A DNA stretch of 64,000 nt from an uncultured Clostridia bacterium (GCA_944392945.1 CALXYJ010000003.1:29189-93188); one strand, 5' to 3'. Counted from the stretch's first letter, positions 24,800 through 34,759 are shown. Notes: a model not told the origin generated them from the sequence alone. Program-made: numbers and translations.

Positions 24800-25807
24800 A
24801 TGATTTTTTTAGAAATTATCGTTGTATTAATAGTGGGATTTTTAGTTTATAAATTTATATTAATGCCAAGCTTTTCTACTAAAAAATTCGATTTTAATAA
24901 TATTCCAAAGGAATTTGAAGAACTATTTATTAAATTTAATGAATTCGATTTTTCTAAAATAAATAGTAGTAAGAAAAGCTTAATAACTTATAGTATAGTG
25001 GCAATAATATGCTTAATAGCATTCTTATTTACATTTATATTTACTTACTTAAATTCTTATGCAATGTCATTTTCATTAATACCTCTTATTATACTTATCA
25101 TTGCTGTAGTAATGTTTTTATTTGAATATAAAAAATTCAAATTATTATATAATGATGTAATTAGCAAATTTATAAAATTAATTGATACAAATTTAAATTA
25201 TAATAATACTTCTTTTAATAGAGAAAAAGAATTTTATGAAAAGGCTGAATTTGATAATCAAAAATTAAATACTTTTTTGGCAAAAGATACCATAAATGGA
25301 ATAAGTAAAGATAATTATAAATTTTATATTTCTAATATTTCTACAACAACTACTTCTGATAATGGTTTTAATGGTTTATTTTCTACTGTTATTTTGGATA
25401 AAACCATACAATCATATACAAAAATAAATACAGAAAATATAGAATATAGTACTTCATATACTTTAGGTAAAACTAATTCACATTTAGAATATATAGAAAT
25501 GGATAATAGCAATTTTAATAAAGTATTACATGTATATTCTTCTAACAGGTTAAAATCAACAGAAATATTAACATCAGATATTTTAGATTATTTATATAAT
25601 TTTTATGATAAATATCATGTTAATTTTCAGATTGTATTTACAGGTAAATATGTATATTCTAGATTTTTTATAACACAATTATTTACCCCATCATTTATAG
25701 GAAATTTATTTAATAAAAATAATTTTGCATTATGTTATGTTATAATAAATTTTATGCTAGATATAATCTCAAAATTATCTAACAATATGTCAAATTTTGA
25801 AGAATAA
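24800..25807 (+). CDS. DUF3137 membrane protein
   Basis: A 335-residue protein with hydrophobic segments at the N-terminus (about 1-20) and a pair around 62-110, then a soluble domain containing FISNISTTTTSDNGFNGLF and KYHVNFQIVFTGKYVYSRFF. This is the DUF3137 layout, which commonly pairs with LemA. ATG 24800 is chosen because GGAGG lies 8 bases upstream; the longer frame starts inside that ribosome site. Function unknown. Confidence 0.78.
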   Translation: MIFLEIIVVLIVGFLVYKFILMPSFSTKKFDFNNIPKEFEELFIKFNEFDFSKINSSKKSLITYSIVAIICLIAFLFTFIFTYLNSYAMSFSLIPLIILIIAVVMFLFEYKKFKLLYNDVISKFIKLIDTNLNYNNTSFNREKEFYEKAEFDNQKLNTFLAKDTINGISKDNYKFYISNISTTTTSDNGFNGLFSTVILDKTIQSYTKINTENIEYSTSYTLGKTNSHLEYIEMDNSNFNKVLHVYSSNRLKSTEILTSDILDYLYNFYDKYHVNFQIVFTGKYVYSRFFITQLFTPSFIGNLFNKNNFALCYVIINFMLDIISKLSNNMSNFEE

Positions 25808-25822
25808 ATACAGGAGGAAAAA

Positions 25823-26806
25823 ATGATTTCACGTGATATGAACCCAGAATATTTAAACTCTTTTTTGGACTATTCTATTACAATTTTAAATAAATCGCCA
25901 AACACTATAAAAGAATATAATTATGACCTAGCAATGTTTTTAAAATTTATTATGATCCATTTTCATCTTACAAATGCCAAGGATTTTAAAGATATTGATA
26001 TACATAACTTATCATTAGATGTTATAAAAAAAATTGAATTAAATGATATTCATGCTTTTTTAGCTTATTTAACAACAACTTATCACAGTAAAGCTGCAAC
26101 CCGTGCAAGGAAAGTTAGCAGTATACGTGTTTTCTTTAATTATTTGTCACAAAAAGCAAATCTAATCGAAAAAAACCCTGCTCAAAATTTAGAAACTCCT
26201 AAGATAGAAAAACGTATGCCTAAATATTTAACTCTTGATGATAGTAAAAAATTATTAAATGCAACTAGTGATGAAGAGCGAAATAAAGAAAGAGACTATG
26301 CTATTATTACTTTATTTTTAAATTGTGGACTGCGTTTATCAGAGCTAGTAGGCATAAATATAAATGACATTTCTTTTGATGATGCTAAGATGACTGTAAT
26401 TGGAAAAGGAAATAAAGAACGAACTATATATTTAAATAAGGCTTGTTTAAATTCCATTAATAATTATTTAGCAGTACGACCTAAAATTGGAATAAAACCA
26501 GATTCGATAAAAGCCTTATTTTTGAGTGAAAGAAAAGAACGTATTAGTAAAAGAACTGTACAATATGTTGTAGATAAAGAATTACGACGTGCTGGACTAG
26601 ATACAAAAAAATATTCTACACATAAATTAAGACATACTGCTGCAACACTTATGTATCAATATGGAAACGTTGATATAAGAGCTTTGCAAGAATTATTAGG
26701 ACATGAAAGTATTTCTACAACAGAAATTTATACACATGTTGCTAATGAACAAGTTAGAAATGCTGTTGATGTAAATCCTCTTTCTGATTATTCTGCAGAC
26801 AAATAA
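25823..26806 (+). CDS. Tyrosine recombinase XerC/XerD type
   Basis: A 327-residue site-specific recombinase. N-terminal SAM-like DNA-binding domain (1-120) and catalytic domain with Arg171 (CGLRLSE), Lys195 (GKGNKER), His267 and Arg270 (HKLRH), His294 (LGHESI) and nucleophile Tyr303 (TEIYTH). All catalytic residues are present. Length and motifs fit a chromosome-dimer Xer enzyme rather than a phage integrase; no dif or att site is identified nearby. AGGAGG precedes the ATG; it follows the DUF3137 gene by 15 bases. Confidence 0.93.
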   Translation: MISRDMNPEYLNSFLDYSITILNKSPNTIKEYNYDLAMFLKFIMIHFHLTNAKDFKDIDIHNLSLDVIKKIELNDIHAFLAYLTTTYHSKAATRARKVSSIRVFFNYLSQKANLIEKNPAQNLETPKIEKRMPKYLTLDDSKKLLNATSDEERNKERDYAIITLFLNCGLRLSELVGININDISFDDAKMTVIGKGNKERTIYLNKACLNSINNYLAVRPKIGIKPDSIKALFLSERKERISKRTVQYVVDKELRRAGLDTKKYSTHKLRHTAATLMYQYGNVDIRALQELLGHESISTTEIYTHVANEQVRNAVDVNPLSDYSADK

Positions 26807-26822
26807 TGAATATAATTTTAAA

Positions 26823-26855
26823 AACACCAATATTTTGTTATTGGTGTTCTTTTTT
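26823..26855 (+). terminator. Terminator after the Xer gene
   Basis: AACACCAATA (26823-26832) pairs with TATTGGTGTT (26839-26848), followed by Ts. Confidence 0.85.
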
Positions 26856-26881
26856 AATAAGCACTTAATATCTAAAATTCC

Positions 26882-27460
26882 TTATCCTATGATTGGTTGG
26901 ATTTGTTTATTATCTAAAGCTTCTTTTATTGTAGGTATTAAATAATCAAATTTAAATACTAATGATGTTGGTTTTGTTATTGGATTATCTTGTGTGAATG
27001 GTACAAAATAATAATTTTTTCTATTTAGTAATTTTCCTATATTTTCCGCTGATCCAGATAATCCATCATTTGTAGAAATTCCTATAACTAGAGGCTTTTG
27101 ATTCCTTAAATGTGATTTTATTGCCATTACAGCTGGCGTATCTATTATACTATTTGCAAGTTTTGCAATAGTATTTCCAGAACAAGGTGCAACAACCATA
27201 ATATCAGTTAGTCCTTTTGGTCCTATAGGTTCAGCACCTTGTATTGTATGAATAATTTTATTTTCTGTAATACCTTCAATTTCTTCTATAAAATCTTTTG
27301 CATTTCCAAATTTAGTATCCAAATTATAACTATTGTATGACATAATTGGTATTATATTTGCTCCTAACGCTTTAAGTTCTCTTATTTTTGGTATTACTTT
27401 TTTAAATGTACAAAAGGATCCTGTCATAGTAAAACCTATATTTATATTAGCTACTTCCAT
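26882..27460 (-). CDS. spoVFB: Dipicolinate synthase subunit B
   Basis: A 192-residue flavoprotein-fold protein (NINIGFTMTGSFCTFKKVIP; later DIMVVAPCSGNTIAKLANSI). This matches SpoVFB/DpaB, which with SpoVFA makes dipicolinic acid in the mother cell. The usual partner spoVFA is not next to it in this window (a single-gene unit here), so it must be encoded elsewhere or be absent. GGAGG precedes the ATG. Some clostridia use an EtfA-type protein instead, but this one is clearly DpaB-like. Confidence 0.92.
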   Translation of the reverse strand: MEVANINIGFTMTGSFCTFKKVIPKIRELKALGANIIPIMSYNSYNLDTKFGNAKDFIEEIEGITENKIIHTIQGAEPIGPKGLTDIMVVAPCSGNTIAKLANSIIDTPAVMAIKSHLRNQKPLVIGISTNDGLSGSAENIGKLLNRKNYYFVPFTQDNPITKPTSLVFKFDYLIPTIKEALDNKQIQPIIG

Positions 27461-27551
27461 ACCCTTCCTCCTTTCATATTCTCTTTATATATAATATGAA
27501 ATTATGTTAATTATGCCACCTAGTATTAACTAAAGTATAATAACAAATATA

Positions 27552-27592
27552 GAGGAAATTATTACTATATAATATACAATAACAATTTCCTC
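27552..27592 (-). terminator. Hairpin after the 27643-28557 gene
   Basis: GAGGAAATT (27552-27560) pairs with AATTTCCTC (27584-27592), with a partly paired inner stem. The T run is weak. Confidence 0.5.
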
Positions 27593-27642
27593 CATATATT
27601 TAACTTACAAAACTCTGTTTGGCTTTTGAAATTGATAGGCGT

Positions 27643-28557
27643 TTACATTATTCCGTCATATTTTATTTCCTTATCTTTGTAATACTCTCGAAGCTCTGAG
27701 AGAATATGCTGATAAGGTTTCCAATCTTCTGCAGCCTTTCTTAGACTGTATCCTCCGATGCAGGGTCCTGTTGGATTCGGTTTTAATGCTTTACCACCAT
27801 AAGGTCTATCGTCGTCAGCAAATTCACATCCTGATGATGATAATAGAATGCAAGGTGAATCATTTAAAAGATCATCATCTATAATACCGGCATTTACATT
27901 TCTTGTTTTTAATACAAGAATATCCTCGCCCAAGCCTGTAATTATATCCGGATATTTTGTAATAGATATAAATCCCCTGTTAATGATTTTCTTTAAAAAT
28001 GGTACTGTAATCTCTTTAAAATCATCAGGTGCAAAATTGCATCCAGATTTTTTGCAACATGCTCCTTCACATATCTTACATACTGAATGATTGAAGTATA
28101 CTTTTTTATCATCACTTGTACGAATATATGAAATCACAGCATTTATTAACCACTGAAAAACTTTCCAGTCTTCTAATGCTCTTTTTGCATCATATAAAGA
28201 GATACAGTCTTCATTATCAAGTGGAATAAGCAATCTCCCTCCTCTAGGTCTATGATAATAATCCTCTTTACATCCTTCGGCATTCAGAAAACTACACTGA
28301 GAATTTCCCTGAAATATATTTTCTTGAACCCGTGGAGTATTAAGCATTGGTGGCATTAATATCCATCCAGCACTGTCCCCCTCGTCTAAGGCAGGGACAA
28401 AACTAAATGCTATCTTCCCTTCATTGTAAAGTTCTAATAGTTCGTTAAAATCAATCTTCCGAAAATCTTCTGGAGCATATGCACAACTACTTCTTTTGCA
28501 ACATTTTCCTCCGCATTTCTTGCATACATCTAAATTTTCAAATTCCAAAACTTTCAT
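27643..28557 (-). CDS. Tandem Cys-rich metal-binding-like protein, 304 residues
   Basis: Not recognised by name. It holds two similar halves of about 145 residues. Each starts VCKxCxGxCCKxSxCxxAPxDF, then has a hydrophobic middle, a C-x6-7-GC motif, RPxGGxxLxP, and an AxxDWKxxQ end. The repeated cysteines suggest a zinc or iron-sulfur cluster per half, in the manner of YkgJ-type proteins. ATG 28557 is chosen for GGAGG at 28564-28568; the longer frame lacks a ribosome site. It is a stand-alone cassette. Hand counts of two 60-base lines inside it give 38 and 52 percent GC, well above neighbours. Confidence 0.75.
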   Translation of the reverse strand: MKVLEFENLDVCKKCGGKCCKRSSCAYAPEDFRKIDFNELLELYNEGKIAFSFVPALDEGDSAGWILMPPMLNTPRVQENIFQGNSQCSFLNAEGCKEDYYHRPRGGRLLIPLDNEDCISLYDAKRALEDWKVFQWLINAVISYIRTSDDKKVYFNHSVCKICEGACCKKSGCNFAPDDFKEITVPFLKKIINRGFISITKYPDIITGLGEDILVLKTRNVNAGIIDDDLLNDSPCILLSSSGCEFADDDRPYGGKALKPNPTGPCIGGYSLRKAAEDWKPYQHILSELREYYKDKEIKYDGIM

Positions 28558-28611
28558 TTTTTTCCTCCATTTCTCCATTCTTTGAAATTTAAAAACAACA
28601 GTATCCAAAAT

Positions 28612-28640
28612 ATTATATCATATTCTACTAATTATGTAAA
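28612..28640 (-). promoter_or_regulatory. Promoter of the 27643-28557 gene
   Basis: Minus strand: -35 TTTACA (28640-28635), 17 bases, -10 TATAAT (28617-28612). Confidence 0.65.
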
Positions 28641-28646
28641 TTAGAA

Positions 28647-28678
28647 AAGCATACTAAATGATGTAATTTAGTATGCTT
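28647..28678 (-). terminator. ackA terminator
   Basis: AAGCATACTAAAT (28647-28659) pairs perfectly with ATTTAGTATGCTT (28666-28678), followed by TT and a T-rich stretch on the minus strand. Confidence 0.85.
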
Positions 28679-28684
28679 GGCATT

Positions 28685-29875
28685 CTATTTTATTAAATCT
28701 AATGTTTGTTTTGCAATCATTAATTCTTCATCAGTTGGAACTACATATACTTTTATCTTAGAATCATCAGAAGAAATTAATCTTTCTTCTCCTTTAACAT
28801 CATTTCTTTTATCATCTATTTTTACTCCTAAGAATTCAAGATTTTCGCAAATTCCTTTTCTTATATTTTTTTGGTTTTCTCCTATTCCTGCTGTAAATAA
28901 CATAACATCAAAACCATTCATTGCTACTGCACATTTTGCTATATGAGAAGCTATTAAATAGTTATGAATTTTTATTGCAAGTGCTGCCTGTTCATTTCCC
29001 TCTGCTGCTGCCGCTTCCATATCTCTGCAATCTTGCGTTACACCAGATAAAGCTAAAATTCCAGATTCTTTATTTAAAATTCTTTCCATTTCATCAGGCG
29101 TTAAGTTTTCCTTTTTCATAATAAAAGTAACTATTGATGGATCTATATCTCCTGAACGTGTACCCATTGGTATTCCAGCAAGAGGTGTAAGTCCCATACT
29201 TGTTTCTACAGATTTTCCACCTTGAATTGCACAAATGCTTCCACCTTGTCCTAGATGACAAGAAATTATTTTTAAATCTTCTATAGGTTTTCCTTCTAAT
29301 TCTGCTACACGATTAGCTACATATTGATGAGATGTACCGTGAAAACCATATTTTCTTACACCATAATTTTCATAATATTTATATGGTATTGGATATATAT
29401 AGTGTTCTTTTGGCATTGTTTGATGAAAAGCTGTATCAAATACAGCTACCATTGGCTTATCTGCCATTAATTTTTGAGCAGCTCTAATTCCCATAACTGC
29501 TGCTGGATTATGAAGTGGTGCTAAACTTGCACAATCTTCTATAGTCTTTACAACTTCTTCAGTAATTATAACAGGTTTATTAAATTTCTCTCCTCCATGA
29601 ACTACTCTATGTCCAGTTGCGTTAATTTCATCTAAAGAATCTATTACTTTATATTCTGGATTTATTAATTGTTCTAAAGAAAATTCTAATGCTTCTTCAT
29701 GATTTTTAACTGGTTTTTCCAATTTATATTTTTCACCATTTACTTTATGGGTTAAAAAAGAATTTGGTTGTCCAATTCTTTCAAAAGTTCCCTTTGCCAT
29801 TACTTTTTCTGAAGCCATATCTATTAATTGATATTTTAAAGATGAGCTTCCACAATTAATTACTAAAATTTTCAT
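28685..29875 (-). CDS. ackA: Acetate kinase
   Basis: A 396-residue enzyme that makes ATP from acetyl phosphate, the last step of acetogenic fermentation. The ASKHA signature is seen as VINCGSSSLKYQLID at the N-terminus, GHRVVHGGEKF, the catalytic region VFDTAFHQTMP and the RSGDIDPSI segment. It follows pta by 15 bases with GGAGG before its ATG, and ends at a strong terminator. The pta-ackA order is the standard arrangement. Confidence 0.98.
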   Translation of the reverse strand: MKILVINCGSSSLKYQLIDMASEKVMAKGTFERIGQPNSFLTHKVNGEKYKLEKPVKNHEEALEFSLEQLINPEYKVIDSLDEINATGHRVVHGGEKFNKPVIITEEVVKTIEDCASLAPLHNPAAVMGIRAAQKLMADKPMVAVFDTAFHQTMPKEHYIYPIPYKYYENYGVRKYGFHGTSHQYVANRVAELEGKPIEDLKIISCHLGQGGSICAIQGGKSVETSMGLTPLAGIPMGTRSGDIDPSIVTFIMKKENLTPDEMERILNKESGILALSGVTQDCRDMEAAAAEGNEQAALAIKIHNYLIASHIAKCAVAMNGFDVMLFTAGIGENQKNIRKGICENLEFLGVKIDDKRNDVKGEERLISSDDSKIKVYVVPTDEELMIAKQTLDLIK

Positions 29876-29890
29876 AAAAATACCTCCAAC

Positions 29891-30898
29891 TTATTTATTA
29901 TGTTCTTGTGCTTGTACAGCAGTAATCGCCACTACACCTTCTATGTCTTTACTACTACATCCTCTTGATAAATCATTAACAGGTTTTGCAATTCCTTGGC
30001 ATAAAGGTCCATATGCTTCTGCTTTAGCAAGTCTTTGTACTAATTTATAGCCTATATTTCCAGCATTTAAATCTGGAAATATTAAAACATTTGCTTTTCC
30101 TTGTAAAGGACTTCCTTTTGCTTTAAATTCTGCAACTTCTGGTATAATTGCTGCATCTAATTGTAATTCTCCATCCACTAATAGATCTGGAGCTTTTTGT
30201 TTAACTAAATTTGTTGCATTTATTACCTTTTCCGTTAATTCAGATTTTGCACTACCATGTGTAGAATAAGAAAGCATTGCAATTTTTGGAGTTTTTCCTG
30301 TTAATAATTCAAAACTTTTACTTGATGATATTGCAATTTCTGATAAAGCATCACTATCAGGATTTTCATTTAATCCACTATCAGAAAATAAGAATACTCC
30401 ATTTTCTCCTAAATCACAATTTGGTACAATCATCATGAAAAAAGCAGACACTAATTTGGTCCCAGGTGCAGTCTTTAAAATTTGTAAAGCTGGTCTTAAA
30501 GTATCTGATGTAGAATGAATTGCACCAGAAACCAATCCATCTGCATAACCTTGTTTTACCATCATCATACCAAAATAAATATTATCAAGCATAAATTCTT
30601 TTGCCTTTTCGATGGTCATATTCTTATGTTTCCTTAGTTCATAAAAAGCTTCTACAAATTCATCATATCTTTCTGAATTTTGTGGATCAACTATCTCTGC
30701 TTCTTCTAAATTATTTAATTTTAAATCTTTTGCTCTTTCTAAAATTTTGCTTTTATTTCCTATTAATATTATTTCTGCAAATTGTTGTTTTAATACTTCT
30801 GATGTGGCAATTAATGTTCTGTCATCATTTGATTCAGGAAGTACAATCTTTTTTATTTCTTTTTTTGCTCTATTTTTTATTTCATCTATAAAAGCCAT
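29891..30898 (-). CDS. pta: Phosphate acetyltransferase
   Basis: A 335-residue Pta that converts acetyl-CoA to acetyl phosphate. Family features: KKIVLPESNDDRTLIATSEV at the start, YADGLVSGAIHSTSDTLRPA in the middle and GSPLQGKANVLIFPDLNAGN near the end. ATG 30898 is chosen for AAGGAGGAAAAC just upstream rather than the longer start at 30913. It is the first gene of the pta-ackA operon. Confidence 0.98.
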   Translation of the reverse strand: MAFIDEIKNRAKKEIKKIVLPESNDDRTLIATSEVLKQQFAEIILIGNKSKILERAKDLKLNNLEEAEIVDPQNSERYDEFVEAFYELRKHKNMTIEKAKEFMLDNIYFGMMMVKQGYADGLVSGAIHSTSDTLRPALQILKTAPGTKLVSAFFMMIVPNCDLGENGVFLFSDSGLNENPDSDALSEIAISSSKSFELLTGKTPKIAMLSYSTHGSAKSELTEKVINATNLVKQKAPDLLVDGELQLDAAIIPEVAEFKAKGSPLQGKANVLIFPDLNAGNIGYKLVQRLAKAEAYGPLCQGIAKPVNDLSRGCSSKDIEGVVAITAVQAQEHNK

Positions 30899-30982
30899 GT
30901 TTTCCTCCTTCATTGAAACTTTTATTATAGTTTATTTATCATTTGTTATTATATATTAGTATTTCTTGCTTGTAAATATAAT

Positions 30983-31645
30983 TTAATTAATAAATTTTAC
31001 ATCATCATCATCTGTTTCAGAAATTACGGATATATTATCATCAAGTATTTTTAAAGCTTGTAAATTTTTTAAACCAACACTTGGTACATCTTTAGTTCTT
31101 TTGGCAATTCTATCTAATTCTTCTTCTCTTCCTTCTAAATTACAATGAGGACATACCAACAAATTTACCAATCCGATTCCCTTAACTTTTGTTAATTTAA
31201 ATTCTTTATATTTTCTTGCATCTGATAATCCATATTTACATATAGCAATAGCACCAGCACTAAGTCCACAAATTACTTTTCCTTTACTATATGCCTCTTC
31301 TATTTGTGAAATCATATTATATTCTTTTAATATTTTCATTAATTCTAAAGTATTGCCTCCACCAATATAAATTATATCAGCATCACTAAATCTATCTAAA
31401 ATCAATTCTTGGTTGCTTAATTCTTTTTTTAAAATAGTTTTACATGTACAACCTAAATTTCTATAATTTCTTTTTATAACTCTAAAATATGATTCAATAT
31501 GATCTACATTTGCAAAACCAAGGAATAAAAAATTAGGTACTTCTTTATTAGCTAATTTTACAATTTCCTTATCGATTTTTATAGTTTCATATTCTGTACC
31601 TTTTCTTCCTATCTCTCCTCCACCTATTATAACAGCTTTTCTCAT
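30983..31645 (-). CDS. Peptidase S51 family protein
   Basis: A 220-residue peptidase E/cyanophycinase-like protein. The nucleophile elbow is GLSAGAI, preceded by IIYIGGGNTLELM, both family landmarks. This class cleaves Asp-X dipeptides or cyanophycin-like polymers; the substrate is not clear here. It ends near the start of pta, and 31662-32588 lies 16 bases upstream, so it may be the last gene of the trmB-ispG unit. Confidence 0.85.
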   Translation of the reverse strand: MRKAVIIGGGEIGRKGTEYETIKIDKEIVKLANKEVPNFLFLGFANVDHIESYFRVIKRNYRNLGCTCKTILKKELSNQELILDRFSDADIIYIGGGNTLELMKILKEYNMISQIEEAYSKGKVICGLSAGAIAICKYGLSDARKYKEFKLTKVKGIGLVNLLVCPHCNLEGREEELDRIAKRTKDVPSVGLKNLQALKILDDNISVISETDDDDVKFIN

Positions 31646-31661
31646 ACTAACACTTCCCTAT

Positions 31662-32588
31662 TCATCTATTTACATTACCACGATTAGTTTTAATATCTCT
31701 TCTTAATAAATTTACACCTTTTTCCTTACCTTTTATTCCAATTCTTAATCCCTGTTCTTCTAGTTTAGGAATCGTAGATAATTTAAGTCCCATATAAACT
31801 TGATTCTTCTGTGAATATATAAAAGCTTCACTTGAATTTTTTTCTTTAACATAAATAATATTTGTATAGTCGTTTTCCGTTCTACAGGGTATAATATAAA
31901 CCTTTTGCCACATATCATCTTCTGCTAATTCTTTAATCATATTATAGTAAAATGCATACTTTTGCATATACCCCGCACTTATTGTCATTTGTAAAATATC
32001 CTCATTTTGTAAAAATAATTTTATTCTATTACCTAATGATAATCCTTTTAAATTCTTTTTTATTTGATCTAATCTCTCATCATTATATTCTCCATTAGTA
32101 TTTGGATATCTAATATCTCTATCAATCTTTATTTGTTCTTCATCAGAAATAATTGACAAAAGATTATTTTTATTCTCTGTTGCTCCAAAGAATCTAGTTC
32201 TTCGTCCTGTTTGTATAAACTCTAAGTCTCTTTGTAAGTCAAGACCAATTAATCTTCCATCTTTTAATCTTAATAAATTATAAACATGTTCATGGTCTTC
32301 TTTTATAACTGTACAATAATATCCTAGTTCTCTAAAAAGATATTCAAATTGCCTTGCTAATGAACAGCAAATAATTGTTTTATTATCAACTCTTTCTGCA
32401 ATTTTACTTTTACTTTCTGCTAATGAATAAATTTTTGCTTTCGTTTTAGAATTTCCAAAATAATATTCTGGACTAAAAGTTCTGTTTAATCCTAATTCTA
32501 TATAAATCTTTTTTATCATACTTATTTCCGGTAAATTTACATAGTTGGGATCCTCACTTGCTTTTTTAATAAGTTCTTTAACTTTCAT
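31662..32588 (-). CDS. Transglutaminase-like cysteine protease-fold protein
   Basis: A 308-residue soluble protein. It contains TIICCSLARQFEYLFRELGY (candidate nucleophile Cys), then DHEHVYNLLRLKDGR (His) and GLDLQRDLE (Asp), which fits the Cys-His-Asp triad of the transglutaminase-like superfamily. The rest is unrecognised. It starts 4 bases after ispG, so it is likely co-transcribed with ispG and trmB. Function unknown. Confidence 0.65.
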   Translation of the reverse strand: MKVKELIKKASEDPNYVNLPEISMIKKIYIELGLNRTFSPEYYFGNSKTKAKIYSLAESKSKIAERVDNKTIICCSLARQFEYLFRELGYYCTVIKEDHEHVYNLLRLKDGRLIGLDLQRDLEFIQTGRRTRFFGATENKNNLLSIISDEEQIKIDRDIRYPNTNGEYNDERLDQIKKNLKGLSLGNRIKLFLQNEDILQMTISAGYMQKYAFYYNMIKELAEDDMWQKVYIIPCRTENDYTNIIYVKEKNSSEAFIYSQKNQVYMGLKLSTIPKLEEQGLRIGIKGKEKGVNLLRRDIKTNRGNVNR

Positions 32589-32592
32589 ATTA

Positions 32593-33657
32593 TTAGCCTT
32601 CTATCATTTTTAATATTTCCTCTTCTAATTCTCTTACAATATTTTTTTGTGGAATTTTTTTAATTATTTTTCCTTTCTTAAAAAGTAAACCTTCTTTAAT
32701 TCCTCCTGCAATTCCTATATCTGCATTACTTGCCTCTCCTGGTCCATTTACTGCACATCCCATTACTGCAACTGTTATATTACTATTAATTGTCTGTAAA
32801 AATTTTTCTACTTCTTTAGCCATCGGAATTAAATCTATTTGTGTTCTACCACAAGTAGGACATGAAACTAATGTAGGTATATTTCTATATAAATTACAAT
32901 CCTTTAAAATTTCTTTAGCAACTTTAATTTCTTCTATAGGATTATCTGATAAAGAAACCCTTATAGTATCACCTATTCCTTCCCTTAATAGAATTCCAAG
33001 ACCTATACTAGATTTAATAGTTCCACTAAAAGCTGTTCCAGCCTCTGTAATTCCTAAATGTAAAGGATAATTAAATTCTCGTGCTGCCTCTTCATAACTT
33101 TTAATACACAAATCTAAATTAGAGGCTTTTAGAGATATTGTAATATTATAAAATTCTAAATCTTCTAAAATATTAACATGTCTTTTGGCACTTTCTACCA
33201 TCGCTTTAGCTGTTGGTTTACCACCATATTTTTCTAATAGATCTTTTTCTAAAGAACCAGCATTAACCCCTATTCTTATTGGCACATTGTATTCTTTACA
33301 TTTATTAACTACCGCTTTTACATTTTCTTTCCTACCTATATTTCCAGGATTAATTCTAACTTTATCTACACCTGATTCTATAGCACATATAGCAATTCTA
33401 TAGTCAAAATGAATATCTGCTACTATCGGAATATGTATTTTTTCTTTAATAAGTTTAATAGCTTTTGCATCTTCCATGTCTAGGCAAGCTACACGAATTA
33501 TTTCACAACCAACTTTCTCTAAATCCAATATTTGTTTTACAGTTGATTCTACATCTTTTGTTTTAGTATTAGTCATTGATTGTATTATTACCTTATTCTG
33601 TCCACCTATTTGTACATTTCCTACTTTTATAGATTTAGTTCCATTTCTTTTATGCAT
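32593..33657 (-). CDS. ispG: 4-hydroxy-3-methylbut-2-enyl diphosphate synthase (flavodoxin/ferredoxin type)
   Basis: A 354-residue MEP-pathway enzyme. N-terminal TIM barrel ([20 protein letters not shown]) and a C-terminal iron-sulfur domain with [10 protein letters not shown] and [11 protein letters not shown] that bind the 4Fe-4S cluster. Length is normal for the short bacterial form. ATG 33657 is chosen for GGAGG, 11 bases after the trmB stop. It shows that isoprenoids are made by the MEP route. Confidence 0.97.
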   Translation of the reverse strand: MHKRNGTKSIKVGNVQIGGQNKVIIQSMTNTKTKDVESTVKQILDLEKVGCEIIRVACLDMEDAKAIKLIKEKIHIPIVADIHFDYRIAICAIESGVDKVRINPGNIGRKENVKAVVNKCKEYNVPIRIGVNAGSLEKDLLEKYGGKPTAKAMVESAKRHVNILEDLEFYNITISLKASNLDLCIKSYEEAAREFNYPLHLGITEAGTAFSGTIKSSIGLGILLREGIGDTIRVSLSDNPIEEIKVAKEILKDCNLYRNIPTLVSCPTCGRTQIDLIPMAKEVEKFLQTINSNITVAVMGCAVNGPGEASNADIGIAGGIKEGLLFKKGKIIKKIPQKNIVRELEEEILKMIEG

Positions 33658-33668
33658 AAATTCCTCCA

Positions 33669-34328
33669 CTATTTTAATTTAGCAATTAATGCTTTAATTT
33701 TTATTCCTTTATCAGAAAACATCTTCTCATGCTCTGTTTGGATATCTTCCCAAGAAGTCTCACTATGTAAATCATAAGTAAGATCTGTAATCTCAAATCC
33801 TGATTCTTTAAAATAGTTAATACTAGATTCAAATAAATCATCATCATCAGTTTTAAAATGAATTTCTCCATTAGGAATCAAGAATTCTTTATATTTTTCT
33901 AATTGTCTTGTATGTGTTAGTCTCTTCTTTCTATGCTTTCCTCTTGGCCATGGATTACAAAAATTAATATATATTCTTTCTACTTTATCATTATTATTCA
34001 TAATTAATAAAATTCTTTCTATATCAAATCTCGTAATAATAACATTGTCTGGTTCTTTATTTGCTTTTGCAAATTCTTGTTCTATATTTCTTTTTGCTAA
34101 GCCAAGCATAGCATCTACTAAATCTATAGCAATATAATTTATATCTGGATTCTGTAATGCTATTTGAGATATAAAATTTCCCTTACCACATCCTAGTTCT
34201 AAGTGTATAGGATTATTTGTATTTTTAAATGCTGTCTTCCATTTTCCTCTATATTCCTCTGGATTGTCTATATAAAATTTACATGATTCTAACTCTGGTC
34301 TCGCCCATGGCTTAAATCTAATTCTCAT
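33669..34328 (-). CDS. trmB: tRNA (guanine-N7-)-methyltransferase
   Basis: A 219-residue SAM-dependent enzyme that methylates G46 of tRNA. The SAM-binding loop is [11 protein letters not shown], followed by [13 protein letters not shown]. The substrate and catalytic region is [18 protein letters not shown], with [10 protein letters not shown] further on. GGAGG precedes the ATG. It is the first gene of a likely operon trmB-ispG-(31662)-(30983). Confidence 0.96.
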   Translation of the reverse strand: MRIRFKPWARPELESCKFYIDNPEEYRGKWKTAFKNTNNPIHLELGCGKGNFISQIALQNPDINYIAIDLVDAMLGLAKRNIEQEFAKANKEPDNVIITRFDIERILLIMNNNDKVERIYINFCNPWPRGKHRKKRLTHTRQLEKYKEFLIPNGEIHFKTDDDDLFESSINYFKESGFEITDLTYDLHSETSWEDIQTEHEKMFSDKGIKIKALIAKLK

Positions 34329-34370
34329 TGTAATACCTCCAATTCCAGAATTATTATATAGTTAATGCAT

Positions 34371-34402
34371 AAAAAAAGCAACCAAAACTATAGTTTTAGT
34401 TG
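34371..34402 (-). terminator. Terminator of the 34396-34710 gene
   Basis: CAAC and GTTG flank the palindrome AAAACTATAGTTTT (34384-34397), with a run of Ts on the minus strand. Confidence 0.8.
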
Positions 34403-34710
34403 TTTAGCTTAGGGGTAATTTCATATTTCATATCTTCTATAATATCCTGCATTACTATTGGTGTAACATAATTCGCTTTTAATTTACTAATAATAGAAAT
34501 AACCACATTTTCATTTTCCGAAATATTTTCGATATTACCTACTTCCCTTGTTATTTTAGAATCTTCATTAAATTGTATTTTTACAATTTCTATTCCATAT
34601 TTTTTATTTTTATATGTTAAATAATATAGAAGACTAACTGGATGTTCCACTCCTAATTCTAACATAATCTTTGGATCATAAAAAATCCCTCCACAAAATC
34701 TTTTATTCAT
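34396..34710 (-). CDS. DUF6514-like small protein under Spo0A-box promoter
   Basis: A 104-residue soluble protein: SLLYYLTYKNKKYGIEIVKI, ISENENVVISIISKLKANYV, TPIVMQDIIEDM. From memory it resembles DUF6514, a clostridial family without known function. AGGGG lies before the ATG. Three Spo0A boxes lie 72-107 bases upstream and overlap a possible -35 element, so early-sporulation control by Spo0A is likely. The gene is monocistronic. Confidence 0.65.
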   Translation of the reverse strand: MNKRFCGGIFYDPKIMLELGVEHPVSLLYYLTYKNKKYGIEIVKIQFNEDSKITREVGNIENISENENVVISIISKLKANYVTPIVMQDIIEDMKYEITPKLNN

Positions 34711-34759
34711 TTGTGCATTACCCCTTTCTTTTTTGTATCTTTTACTCTATACCTCAATT

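Noticed and set aside
25823..26806. Integrase of a mobile element
   Set aside because: Sequence and length fit a housekeeping Xer recombinase; no att-like repeats or cargo adjoin it.
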